Of a stretch of DNA of 64,000 nt, positions 44,035-51,660 are shown piece by piece (position 1 is the first letter of the stretch; every line of letters begins with the position of its first letter). The notes under the pieces are model-generated. The model did not search any database. It had not been told where the DNA came from and was given only the letters and a program-made list of their open reading frames with translations. The stretch lies in the NCBI GenBank assembly GCA_934190785.1, contig CAKPTA010000003.1:62001-126000 (forward strand). Direction: 5' to 3'. The stretch is from an uncultured Bacilli bacterium. GTDB lineage: Bacteria; Bacillota_I; Bacilli_A; RF39; UBA660. The position numbers and the translations under genes were made by a program.

Positions 44035-44787
44035 ATGAATAAAAAAAGAATTTTAATGATAGTGTCTCTTGTCTTATTAGTTAGTTTAGCTATAGTTTTA
44101 TTTGTTATTTTCAAAAATAAAGATAATCATAATGATAAAGAGCAAAAAAACGATATTACTAGCAATGATAATTATAAGAGTGGGATTGCTGTATATTATA
44201 ATCCAGAAACAAACACAAAGTGTAGTTCTGATGAAGAAATGACAAATGTAACAAGCAATGGTGATAAAACAGAAATAAAAACAGGATGTATGAAATGGTA
44301 CATATTTAATGATGATGGAATAAAAGATACAGTAAATATGATTCTAGATCATAATACAACAGCAATGGTTGAATGGACAAAAGATGATTCAAGTAGTGAA
44401 TGGAAGGAAGCAAAAGAAAGTTTTGAAAGTGATACTTCTACATGGAGCGATGAATTAAATGCAAGATTAATAAGTTCTTATGAAATAGCAAAAATAGTTG
44501 GTGATGATGACTTTGATGGTACTAGCAAAATTTTGTTAGACGAACCAAAGCTTGAAAATGGTTTAAGTCAATATAGTTGGCTATATAATTACACAACACC
44601 TTGTCTTGGCCTTGGGTGTGAAGTAGATGATAATATCATAACAGATGGTTACTGGTTAAGTGATTCACCTAATGGTTGGATGCATTTTGAAGTTTCGGCT
44701 ACTGGTCTTCTTTCGTGGGATTTAAAATCAAATAACAGGAATGGAATTAGACCTGTAATTACTGTTAAAAGAGAAAGTATTAAATAA
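44035..44787 (+). CDS. Membrane-anchored surface protein with DUF6273-like end
   Basis: A 250-residue protein with one N-terminal anchor (about 6-25), a Lys/Asn/Asp spacer and an extracellular domain with five Cys, including PCLGLGCEV. The final segment NRNGIRPVITVKRE matches the GxRPVI motif at the end of DUF6273-type domains, also present in the protein at 10959 as IKPVINI. The strong promoter suggests good expression. Function unknown. It could be a substrate or neighbour of the preceding sortase only by position; it has no sorting signal. Confidence 0.72.
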   Translation: MNKKRILMIVSLVLLVSLAIVLFVIFKNKDNHNDKEQKNDITSNDNYKSGIAVYYNPETNTKCSSDEEMTNVTSNGDKTEIKTGCMKWYIFNDDGIKDTVNMILDHNTTAMVEWTKDDSSSEWKEAKESFESDTSTWSDELNARLISSYEIAKIVGDDDFDGTSKILLDEPKLENGLSQYSWLYNYTTPCLGLGCEVDDNIITDGYWLSDSPNGWMHFEVSATGLLSWDLKSNNRNGIRPVITVKRESIK

Positions 44788-44894
44788 TATTAGTTGATAT
44801 GGTTTTTGTAGTATTATTTATTTGAAGAATAAAAATTACTTTACAGAAGTAAAATAGTAAAGATGTAATTAAAGTAGCATCATCTTAAAAGTTA

Positions 44895-44903
44895 TGCTAT
44901 AAT
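44895..44903 (+). promoter_or_regulatory. Extended -10 promoter for the SPFH operon
   Basis: TGC followed by TATAAT, about 57 bases before the start. No good -35 box. Confidence 0.6.
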
Positions 44904-44959
44904 TTAAAAGGATAGAGTTAGTCTTTGTCACGATAAAACAAAAAGAAAGAGGTATAAAT

Positions 44960-46186
44960 ATGGGTTTTATTAAAGCATTTACTGGTTCATTAAGTAGTAC
45001 ATTTGCGGACCAATGGAAAGATTATTACACTCCAGCATCTGGAGTATCAGCAACAGCTGCTTTATTTAGAGCTGTACCATATGGTACAAATGCTGGCCGT
45101 GGTGAAAACACTAAGGGTTCAGATAATATTATAACAAATGGAAGTAAAATTGTTGTTCCAGAAGGAACTGCTCTTATTACTGTTCAAGATGGTGCAATTA
45201 CTGGTATGATTGCAGAAGCAGGAGGATATATCTTTAGTTCAGATGATCCAAATTCTAAATCAATGTTTGCTGGAGATGGTATTTTAGCATCTACAATCAA
45301 AGAATCTTGGGAAAGATTTAAATTTGGTGGACAACCAGGTAGTGAACAATTAGCTTTCTATGTTAATTTAAAAGAAATTCCAAATAATAGATTTGGCACT
45401 CAATCTGAAATATATTGGGATGATGCATATTTAAATGCTCAAGTTGGAGCTATAACACGTGGAACGTATACTTTAAGAATAGTAGATCCATTATTATTTA
45501 TTAAAAATTTTGTTCCATCATCTTATTTAAGACCAAATGCTCCTGTATTTGATTTTGCTGATATGGATAATGCAGCAGCAGAACAATTATTTAATGAGGT
45601 AGTTGGTACTTTATCTAGTGCATTTGCTAATTATTCAAATGATCCAAATAAAGGAAATCGTATGGCAAGAATTCAAGGTGACCAAATTGGATTTGCAAGT
45701 GCAATGAGCCAAGCTGTTGAAGAAGCATACGGATGGAAGTCAACACGTGGACTTGAGATTGTTAAAACTGCAATTTTAGCAATTGAATATGATGAAGATA
45801 CAAAAGCACTATTAAGTGATGTTAAGAAAGCAGATGCTTTATCAGGTGCTAGAGGAAATTCATTCATGCAACAATCAGTTGCCCGTGGTGTTCAAGCAGC
45901 AGGTGAAAATCCAAATGGAGGAGCAACTGCTATGGCTTTCATGGGAATGGGTATGAATGCAGCAGGTGGAATTATGAATAGTGTAGAACAAAATCAAACA
46001 TCTACAAATCCATTTATTAATGTTACAGGAAATACAGGTACTAATAATCAACAATCTACTCAAAATGGTGCAACACAAAATGTTGATCCAACTGAAAGAT
46101 TATTACAAATGAAAAAATTATTAGATGCAGGTGCTATTTCACAAGAAGAATATGATAAAGTAAAGGCACAAGTTCTAGGATTCTAA
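44960..46186 (+). CDS. YdjI-like SPFH-domain protein with SHOCT tail
   Basis: A 408-residue cytoplasmic protein related to B. subtilis YdjI (the family also annotated as virion core protein/SPFH). The opening GFIKAFTGSLSSTFADQWKD and the GSKIVVPEGTALITVQDG beta segment are typical. An SPFH-like region follows (about 60-300), then a Gly/Ala/Met-rich linker and a C-terminal SHOCT motif (LLQMKKLLDAGAISQEEYDKV shortened; about 378-405). In B. subtilis YdjG-YdjH-YdjI recruit PspA to stressed membranes. The next gene is a YdjG-like zinc-ribbon membrane protein, two bases away; no PspA gene is in the window. Confidence 0.85.
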   Translation: MGFIKAFTGSLSSTFADQWKDYYTPASGVSATAALFRAVPYGTNAGRGENTKGSDNIITNGSKIVVPEGTALITVQDGAITGMIAEAGGYIFSSDDPNSKSMFAGDGILASTIKESWERFKFGGQPGSEQLAFYVNLKEIPNNRFGTQSEIYWDDAYLNAQVGAITRGTYTLRIVDPLLFIKNFVPSSYLRPNAPVFDFADMDNAAAEQLFNEVVGTLSSAFANYSNDPNKGNRMARIQGDQIGFASAMSQAVEEAYGWKSTRGLEIVKTAILAIEYDEDTKALLSDVKKADALSGARGNSFMQQSVARGVQAAGENPNGGATAMAFMGMGMNAAGGIMNSVEQNQTSTNPFINVTGNTGTNNQQSTQNGATQNVDPTERLLQMKKLLDAGAISQEEYDKVKAQVLGF

Positions 46187-46187
46187 T

Positions 46188-47621
46188 ATGCAAGATGAGA
46201 ATGTAACAGTCGTTAAAACTGATGTTGGTGCAAAAAATGGACAAAATAAATGCCCAAAGTGTGGAGCAACTGAAATATCTTTAAATGTTTCAACAGGAAA
46301 ACTTCGTTGTAACTTTTGTAGACATGAATTTGAACCAGAAAAAATAGAGGGCTTAGAAGAAAATATAAGTAATTTATCTGGTCAAATAATTGGCTCTGGG
46401 GCTCAGGATATAATTGCTGATACAAGTGATATTGTTACATTTAAATGTAGTAGTTGTGGAGCTTCTGTTGTTGTTGATACGGCATCTGCTCCACAAGCTA
46501 GATGTCATTGGTGTAGAAATACATTATCAGTTAATGAACAAATACCAAATGGAAGCATTCCAGATGCTATTCTTCCTTTTAAATTAAAAAAGGAAGAAGC
46601 CGAAAATTTGATACAATCATTTGTAGGTAAAAGAAAATTTTATGCACATCCTAAATTTAGAAAAGAATTTAAGACAGATAATATTATGGGTGTTTATTTT
46701 CCATATATGGTTGTTGATATTAATGCTCAAGCAAATTTATATGGTAAGGGTGAGCATTTAACTCGTAAGTATACAAGAGGAACTGACAATAATGCTACAA
46801 CTTACTATGATGCTGATGTGTATTTTGTAGAAAGAAAATTTGATATAGCTATTACTGGTTTAACAGTTGAATCTAATACATCTCGACTAGATCAATCAAA
46901 AGATGATAATACAAATAATATTATAAATTCTATTATGCCTTTTGATACAGAAAATTGTGTTAAGTATGATTCTAATTATTTAAAAGGTTATACGTCAGAA
47001 AAAAGAGATATTAATATTGATACATTAAAACCATTAGTTTCTGAAGAAGCAAAAGATATAGCTCGTTTTAAAGCCAATGAAACACTAACACAATATGATC
47101 GAGGTGTAGCTTGGAGTGATCAAAAATTTGATATAAAAGGTGAGCAATGGAAATCAGCATATTTACCTGTTTGGCTATATAGTTATCAACAGGTTGAGGG
47201 TGACAAAAAAATTCTACATTATGTTGCAGTAAATGCTAGAACAAAAGAAACAATGGGAAGTGTTCCAATATACATGCCTAAATTGTTTGCTATTTCATTT
47301 ATACTTGAAATTTTTGGTGTTGTAGCAATGTTAACTGTTGATTCTGATTATAGCTGGATTTTTCTATCAATTGGGTTTTTATATTTTGCACTTATATATG
47401 GAAAATATAGAAATAAAGATGCAAGACATACTTATGAATTAGAAACAAAATCAGAGATGTCTAATTTATATAGTGCTGATAAATTTGTACAACATGTATC
47501 AGGATTAACCAATTCTGAAATTAGGGGTATGAATAACAAATGTGTTAATGGAGTAAGAATAAATAAAAATATTTTTAATAAAATTTTAGAAGATGGAGAA
47601 GCTAGTCAAATAATTAAGTAA
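46188..47621 (+). CDS. YdjG-like double zinc-ribbon membrane protein
   Basis: A 477-residue protein with two N-terminal zinc ribbons: CPKCGATE ... CNFCRHEF (about 22-45) and CSSCGA ... CHWCRN (about 86-112), separated by a short linker. A central domain (about 120-365) includes the FPYMVVDINAQANLYGKGEH segment. Two membrane helices follow (about 370-410) and a cytoplasmic tail. The zinc-ribbon plus two-helix plan matches the TFIIB-zinc-ribbon proteins that pair with YdjI-type SPFH proteins. It probably anchors the pair at the membrane in an envelope-stress role, as in B. subtilis. Confidence 0.8.
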   Translation: MQDENVTVVKTDVGAKNGQNKCPKCGATEISLNVSTGKLRCNFCRHEFEPEKIEGLEENISNLSGQIIGSGAQDIIADTSDIVTFKCSSCGASVVVDTASAPQARCHWCRNTLSVNEQIPNGSIPDAILPFKLKKEEAENLIQSFVGKRKFYAHPKFRKEFKTDNIMGVYFPYMVVDINAQANLYGKGEHLTRKYTRGTDNNATTYYDADVYFVERKFDIAITGLTVESNTSRLDQSKDDNTNNIINSIMPFDTENCVKYDSNYLKGYTSEKRDINIDTLKPLVSEEAKDIARFKANETLTQYDRGVAWSDQKFDIKGEQWKSAYLPVWLYSYQQVEGDKKILHYVAVNARTKETMGSVPIYMPKLFAISFILEIFGVVAMLTVDSDYSWIFLSIGFLYFALIYGKYRNKDARHTYELETKSEMSNLYSADKFVQHVSGLTNSEIRGMNNKCVNGVRINKNIFNKILEDGEASQIIK

Positions 47622-47626
47622 AAAAA

Positions 47627-47656
47627 ATACATCTATTTTATAATAGGTGTATTTTT
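47627..47656. terminator. Bidirectional terminator between 46188 gene and tmcAL
   Basis: Stem AATACATCTATT/AATAGGTGTATT with A run on one side and T run on the other, between convergent genes. Confidence 0.82.
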
Positions 47657-48784
47657 ATATTCTGATTCAATCATTTTAATTTTATTTTTTTCATCTAAAA
47701 TAGATGCATAAACACAAGTAGAACGATATTCTATTTCTAACATTCTATTGTTTTTGCAAAATCTTGTTATAATTGGGATATTTACATCTTTCTTTACGTA
47801 ATTTAAGTAGTTTTGTCCTTTTATATTAAATCCTAATATACGAATATACTCAATATGTGGAAATAACTTAGCTTCTTCTTTTGTGAAATTGCAAAGAATA
47901 TGTGTAAACATACGACTTATTTTATTGTATGTATATCTTTTTGTTTTTATTTTAAATAATAAATCTTCCATGGAAACTGAATTGACAATATTTTTTAAAA
48001 TTCTATTTTCAATTCCTTCATCAACGGTTTGATATATTTGAATGTTATTTTTTTCAGTTAATACTTTATACTTTAATAAAGAAAAATATTCATCAATAAA
48101 ATGTAATTTTTGATTTAAGCATTGTTTGGTAGCATTTGGAACATATTCACTAACATTATCACCTTGCTTAAGGGCATATCTGATGCTTGAAGCACTAGTT
48201 ATAGAACTATTTAATTCAATACTATTATAGTCATTATTTCTCTTAATACAGTATGGTACTATATTAGCATCTTGTAACATTATCTCTCTTATATAACTAA
48301 TTCCTAATATATCATTTGGTTTTTCTATTTTTTTACCAGTTAAAGTAAATATTGCTTTAGATAAAGCAGTAGGATAATTTATTCCATTATCTAAATATTT
48401 TTTTATGAGTTTTTCATACTCTCTATTATTTATTTGGATAGAAGCCATTTGTTTTAATTTTTCAATATCATTTGTCTCACTACCAAATACAATAGCGTCA
48501 ACTTTAAGTTCTTTTAATATTTCAATACTAGCTCGTGCAAATACATCAGCACTTTGTGTTGCAAAAACAAAAGGAAGCTCAATTACAAGATCAATTCCAT
48601 AATTAAGTGCAAGTTCTGTTTTTTGCCATTTATCTATAATACTAACTTCACCTCTTTGGGTGAAATTTCCGCTCATAACAAGTACGATAGTGGCATCTTT
48701 GAAATTTTCTTTAATATAATTTAAATGATGTAGGTGTCCATTATGAAATGGATTATATTCACAAATAATTCCCACACTTCTCAT
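47633..48784 (-). CDS. tmcAL: tRNA(Met) cytidine acetate ligase TmcAL (YlbM)
   Basis: A 383-residue nucleotidyltransferase-fold enzyme that makes N4-acetylcytidine at the wobble base of elongator tRNA(Met), using acetate and ATP. The N-terminus GIICEYNPFHNGHLHHL has the HIGH-like HNGH motif. VLVMSGNFTQRGEVSIIDKW and ELPFVFATQSADVFA are family signatures. Length equals the usual 380-400. It faces yceD-rpmF divergently; the ylbM, yceD and rpmF neighbourhood is conserved in Bacillota. AAGTGGTGAT precedes the ATG. Confidence 0.95.
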   Translation of the reverse strand: MRSVGIICEYNPFHNGHLHHLNYIKENFKDATIVLVMSGNFTQRGEVSIIDKWQKTELALNYGIDLVIELPFVFATQSADVFARASIEILKELKVDAIVFGSETNDIEKLKQMASIQINNREYEKLIKKYLDNGINYPTALSKAIFTLTGKKIEKPNDILGISYIREIMLQDANIVPYCIKRNNDYNSIELNSSITSASSIRYALKQGDNVSEYVPNATKQCLNQKLHFIDEYFSLLKYKVLTEKNNIQIYQTVDEGIENRILKNIVNSVSMEDLLFKIKTKRYTYNKISRMFTHILCNFTKEEAKLFPHIEYIRILGFNIKGQNYLNYVKKDVNIPIITRFCKNNRMLEIEYRSTCVYASILDEKNKIKMIESEYKNTPIIK

Positions 48785-48816
48785 ACTATCACCACTTATA
48801 CTATAACATAAAATAA

Positions 48817-48845
48817 TTGAAAAAAAAAGCTGTATATGGTATCAT
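48817..48845 (+). promoter_or_regulatory. Sigma-A promoter for yceD-rpmF
   Basis: TTGAAA, 17-base spacer, TATCAT with TGG just upstream. The same TTG could be mistaken for a start codon of a longer yceD. Confidence 0.7.
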
Positions 48846-48864
48846 ATACATGAGGGATGAAGAT

Positions 48865-49350
48865 ATGCATATAGATGTAACTAGATTGAAAAGTGGCATA
48901 GATACATTCATTTATTTTAATAATGAAGTATTATATGATAAAGAATTAGCAAAAAACACAGACTTAATAGATTTAAAAGATACTAAAATTGAAGGAAAAA
49001 TTACAAAAGATACACTTGGAAATTTTTACCTAGATTGTAAACTTGATGGTATTATGATTTTACCATGTGCGATTACATTAAAACCTGTTGATTATCATTT
49101 TTCAACTGAAATTACAGGAAATATTGAAGATTTATATGAAGAAATTGATAAAAATTTAAAAAAGTCAGAAAATTCTATTGATATTTTACCAATTATATGG
49201 GAAAATATATTAATGGAAATGCCCATGAGAGTTGTAAGCGACGATTTATCAGATGCTAAAACGAGCGGAGATGGATGGAAGATTATAACGGAAGAGGAGA
49301 AATCATATGTAAATCCTGAGTTTGAAAAACTAAAAGATTTACTTAAATGA
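48865..49350 (+). CDS. yceD: YceD/DUF177 family protein
   Basis: A 161-residue protein from ATG 48865, preceded by GAGGGATGA. The in-frame TTG at 48817 falls on the promoter -35 box, so the longer form is rejected. The central [19 protein letters not shown] segment with one Cys, where many relatives have a Cys pair, and the [19 protein letters not shown] segment fit the DUF177/YceD family, linked to 23S rRNA or large-subunit accumulation. It is encoded just before rpmF, as in most bacteria. Confidence 0.88.
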   Translation: MHIDVTRLKSGIDTFIYFNNEVLYDKELAKNTDLIDLKDTKIEGKITKDTLGNFYLDCKLDGIMILPCAITLKPVDYHFSTEITGNIEDLYEEIDKNLKKSENSIDILPIIWENILMEMPMRVVSDDLSDAKTSGDGWKIITEEEKSYVNPEFEKLKDLLK

Positions 49351-49366
49351 AAAGCGAGGTGTTAAT

Positions 49367-49582
49367 ATGTTAAAGTTAGATATTCAATTGTTTGCTGTAC
49401 CATTTAGAAAAACAAGTAAAACACGTAAAAGAATGCGCCGTACTCACTACAAAATTAGTGAAAATGGAACAACAACTTGTCCTAAATGTGGAGAAGCAAT
49501 AAGACCACATAGAGTATGTAAAGCTTGTGGAACTTATAAAGGTAAAGATGTTATTAACAAAGAAGAAGAAACAACAAAATAG
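49367..49582 (+). CDS. rpmF: 50S ribosomal protein L32 with Prp-type N-terminal leader
   Basis: A 71-residue L32. The body reads [18 protein letters not shown], followed by the zinc ribbon CPKCG ... CKACG. Normal L32 starts Met-Ala-Val-Pro; here the only start with a good site (GCGAGGTG) adds MLKLDIQLF before AVP, and no internal Met exists at the usual position. [10 protein letters not shown] closely resembles the L27 leader (consensus LxLxLQFFA) removed by the Prp cysteine protease in Bacillota. So L32 is probably made as a precursor and cut here. Downstream hairpin terminates the operon. Confidence 0.93.
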   Translation: MLKLDIQLFAVPFRKTSKTRKRMRRTHYKISENGTTTCPKCGEAIRPHRVCKACGTYKGKDVINKEEETTK

Positions 49583-49592
49583 TTGTTTTTTT
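49570..49592 (+). terminator. Intrinsic terminator after rpmF
   Basis: Stem AACAAC/GTTGTT followed by six T, overlapping the stop codon. Confidence 0.8.
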
Positions 49593-49607
49593 GTTTGAAA
49601 AATTATT

Positions 49608-49636
49608 TTGACTTTATTATGAAAAAAAGATATAAT
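49608..49636 (+). promoter_or_regulatory. Sigma-A promoter for the prepilin gene
   Basis: TTGACT, 17-base spacer, perfect TATAAT. Confidence 0.82.
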
Positions 49637-49655
49637 ATTGGAGTAAGGTGATGAT

Positions 49656-50015
49656 ATGAAAAGCAAAGGATTTACTTTAATTGAAGTAATTGCAGTGATA
49701 CTGCTTATAGGACTTCTTACTATTATGGTTATTCCATCTGTGATAAATCAAGTTGGGAATAAAAAAGAAGAGGTAAATGATATAACAAAAAACATGATTT
49801 TTTCTGCTACAAAATTATATCTTGATAACAATGATATAGAAGTTACAGATACAAATTGCGATATAACACTGCAAAAATTAATTGACTATGGTCTTTTAGA
49901 TAAGAATGCAGCAACTTATCCATCTGGAGTAGAAATTCCAACTAATCGTATCATAAAGATCACTAAAAATAAATATAATCAATATGATTACAGTATTGTA
50001 AAGAAATGTAATTAA
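49656..50015 (+). CDS. Type IV prepilin-like protein (GFTLIEV leader)
   Basis: A 119-residue protein with a classic type III leader: MKSKG, then FTLIEVIAVILLIGLLTIMV with Glu at position 5 of the mature chain. A prepilin peptidase would cut after Gly5. A long helix and a small globular tail with two Cys follow. Size and leader resemble ComGC or other T4P major pilins. No T4P assembly genes are next to it; it forms a small operon with the EIIB-like gene 10 bases later. Its leader differs from the MKEAxG type of the Tad-like pilins in this window. Confidence 0.85.
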   Translation: MKSKGFTLIEVIAVILLIGLLTIMVIPSVINQVGNKKEEVNDITKNMIFSATKLYLDNNDIEVTDTNCDITLQKLIDYGLLDKNAATYPSGVEIPTNRIIKITKNKYNQYDYSIVKKCN

Positions 50016-50025
50016 GGAGGGTATT

Positions 50026-50343
50026 ATGCCAGCTATTGTTCAGTATATAATAATTATTTTTATATTAATTGTAATCGCACTTGCAATTACAAAATCAAAA
50101 AGAAAAGATTTTAAAATAGAAGCTAATAAATTAGTTTCATATCTAGGTGGTAAAGATAATATCATAAGTTATGAAGTTAATCAATCTCGTTTTATTGTTA
50201 CATTGAATGATGTTTCAATTGTTAATAAAGAGGGAATCCAAAAACTAGGAGCACAGGGAATAGTTGAGATTGATAATCAGTTAAAAATTATTTTAGGTGA
50301 TGGAGCTAAACAATTAAAAAAACATATTGATGACTTAAAGTGA
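50026..50343 (+). CDS. Membrane-anchored PTS EIIB-like protein without the active Cys
   Basis: A 105-residue protein: one membrane helix (about 5-22), then a domain resembling glucose-type PTS EIIB, with LVSYLGGKDNIISYEV, the QSRFIVTLNDVSIVNKEGIQ segment and KLGAQGIVEIDNQLKIILG. In true EIIB the motif DACxTRLR carries the phosphorylated Cys; here the aligned stretch reads EVNQSRF, with Asn in place of Cys. It therefore cannot be phosphorylated in the usual way and is probably a binding or structural derivative. AAGGAGGG precedes the start. Confidence 0.75.
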   Translation: MPAIVQYIIIIFILIVIALAITKSKRKDFKIEANKLVSYLGGKDNIISYEVNQSRFIVTLNDVSIVNKEGIQKLGAQGIVEIDNQLKIILGDGAKQLKKHIDDLK

Positions 50344-50363
50344 TAAATTTTATCACTTTTTTT
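50338..50363 (+). terminator. Intrinsic terminator after the prepilin operon
   Basis: Stem AAGTGATAAA/TTTATCACTT-like with minimal loop and seven T, overlapping the stop. Confidence 0.85.
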
Positions 50364-50419
50364 CATGGTTCGACACAGAACGACATGAGAAAATTGTAAA
50401 TTTTTAGTGGGGTGAAAAA

Positions 50420-51631
50420 ATGAAATTATTAGAAATTACAATTTTGAATTATGTTGTCTTAATTTTTCCTATGATATTATATATTTTATATCAAATGTAT
50501 AGTAAAACATTGGATAAAGATAAAAATGAGTTATATTTAGATATTGCTTTTATTTCATCTTTTTATTTAATAGTATGTTATGGCGTAAATAATATTAATT
50601 TGTTTTCATTACTTCTTATTAATGTTCCTTTAATAATAGCTTATGTTAGTAAAAGATATTTAAGTGTTTTATTTTTATCAATCATGATTTCATATTATTA
50701 TTATACTTATCTAGATTTGTCTATTTACTTATTATTTATAGAATATATTTTTTACTTTTTAATATTTACTCTTAATAACGATAGCAAATATAACATATAT
50801 ATTGTTACTTTAACTAAGATAATAATATTTATTAGTGAGTTATATTTTTTAAAACATTATAATCTAATATATATAATAAAAGCATCAATTGTATTTGTAA
50901 TTGGTATATATGGTATGATGACGCTACGCCGTATTTCTAAAAATATTTTAAAACTTTATAAATCGATTCAACAGTTAGAAGAAGAAAAACAAATAAGAGA
51001 ATCATTATTTAAAATAACACATGAAATAAAAAATCCAATTGCTGTATGTAAGGGATATTTAGATATGTTTGATGTTAATAATATTGAACATAGTAGAAAA
51101 TATATTCCAATTTTAAAAGGTGAGATAAAAAGAGTACTAACTATTTTAGAGGATTTTTTATCAATATCAAAAATAAAAGTTGATAAGGATATTATCGATA
51201 TATATATGCTTCTTGAAGATGTTATTGATAATTTTGAACCACTTCTTAATGATAAAAAGGTAAAAGTTATTTCACACATACCAGATGAGGAGTTATATTT
51301 AATGGCTGACTATAATAGAGTAAGCCAAGTATTTTTGAATATTATCAAAAACAGTATTGAAGCTATGTGTGATACTAAAGCAGGATTAATTGAAATTGAT
51401 TGTAGAGAACTTGATAATCGTGTATTTATTGATGTTAAAGATAATGGTTGTGGTATTTCTAGTGAAAATATAAAAAGAATGAATGAACCTTTTTTTACAA
51501 CCAAACAAAATGGAACAGGTCTTGGAGTATATCTTTCACGTGAGATAATAAAAGAACATGGTGGAAATATAACATATAATTCATCATCATCAGGTACAAC
51601 GGCAACAATTTGTTTACCAAAAGGAATATAA
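50420..51631 (+). CDS. Multi-pass membrane histidine kinase
   Basis: A 403-residue sensor kinase. About six membrane helices fill the first 170 residues with almost no extracellular loop, so it probably senses the membrane or an internal signal. The H box is THEIKNPIAVCKGYLDMF with His201. The ATPase part has N box QVFLNIIKNSIEAM, G1 DVKDNGCGIS, F box EPFFTTK and G2 NGTGLGVYLSREI. The lack of a receiver gene nearby makes it an orphan; its plan resembles KinB-like sporulation kinases, which is an inference. Convergent with rnj. Confidence 0.9.
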   Translation: MKLLEITILNYVVLIFPMILYILYQMYSKTLDKDKNELYLDIAFISSFYLIVCYGVNNINLFSLLLINVPLIIAYVSKRYLSVLFLSIMISYYYYTYLDLSIYLLFIEYIFYFLIFTLNNDSKYNIYIVTLTKIIIFISELYFLKHYNLIYIIKASIVFVIGIYGMMTLRRISKNILKLYKSIQQLEEEKQIRESLFKITHEIKNPIAVCKGYLDMFDVNNIEHSRKYIPILKGEIKRVLTILEDFLSISKIKVDKDIIDIYMLLEDVIDNFEPLLNDKKVKVISHIPDEELYLMADYNRVSQVFLNIIKNSIEAMCDTKAGLIEIDCRELDNRVFIDVKDNGCGISSENIKRMNEPFFTTKQNGTGLGVYLSREIIKEHGGNITYNSSSSGTTATICLPKGI

Positions 51632-51660
51632 AAAAAGATATTAAGTTATTTCTTAATATC
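51630..51660 (-). terminator. Intrinsic terminator of rnj (minus strand)
   Basis: Perfect nine-base stem GATATTAAG/CTTAATATC followed on the minus strand by T7; its 5' arm lies in the last codons of rnj. Confidence 0.85.

Noticed and set aside
48817..48864. Longer YceD from TTG 48817
   Set aside because: That TTG is the -35 box of a good promoter and the correct ribosome binding site lies before ATG 48865.
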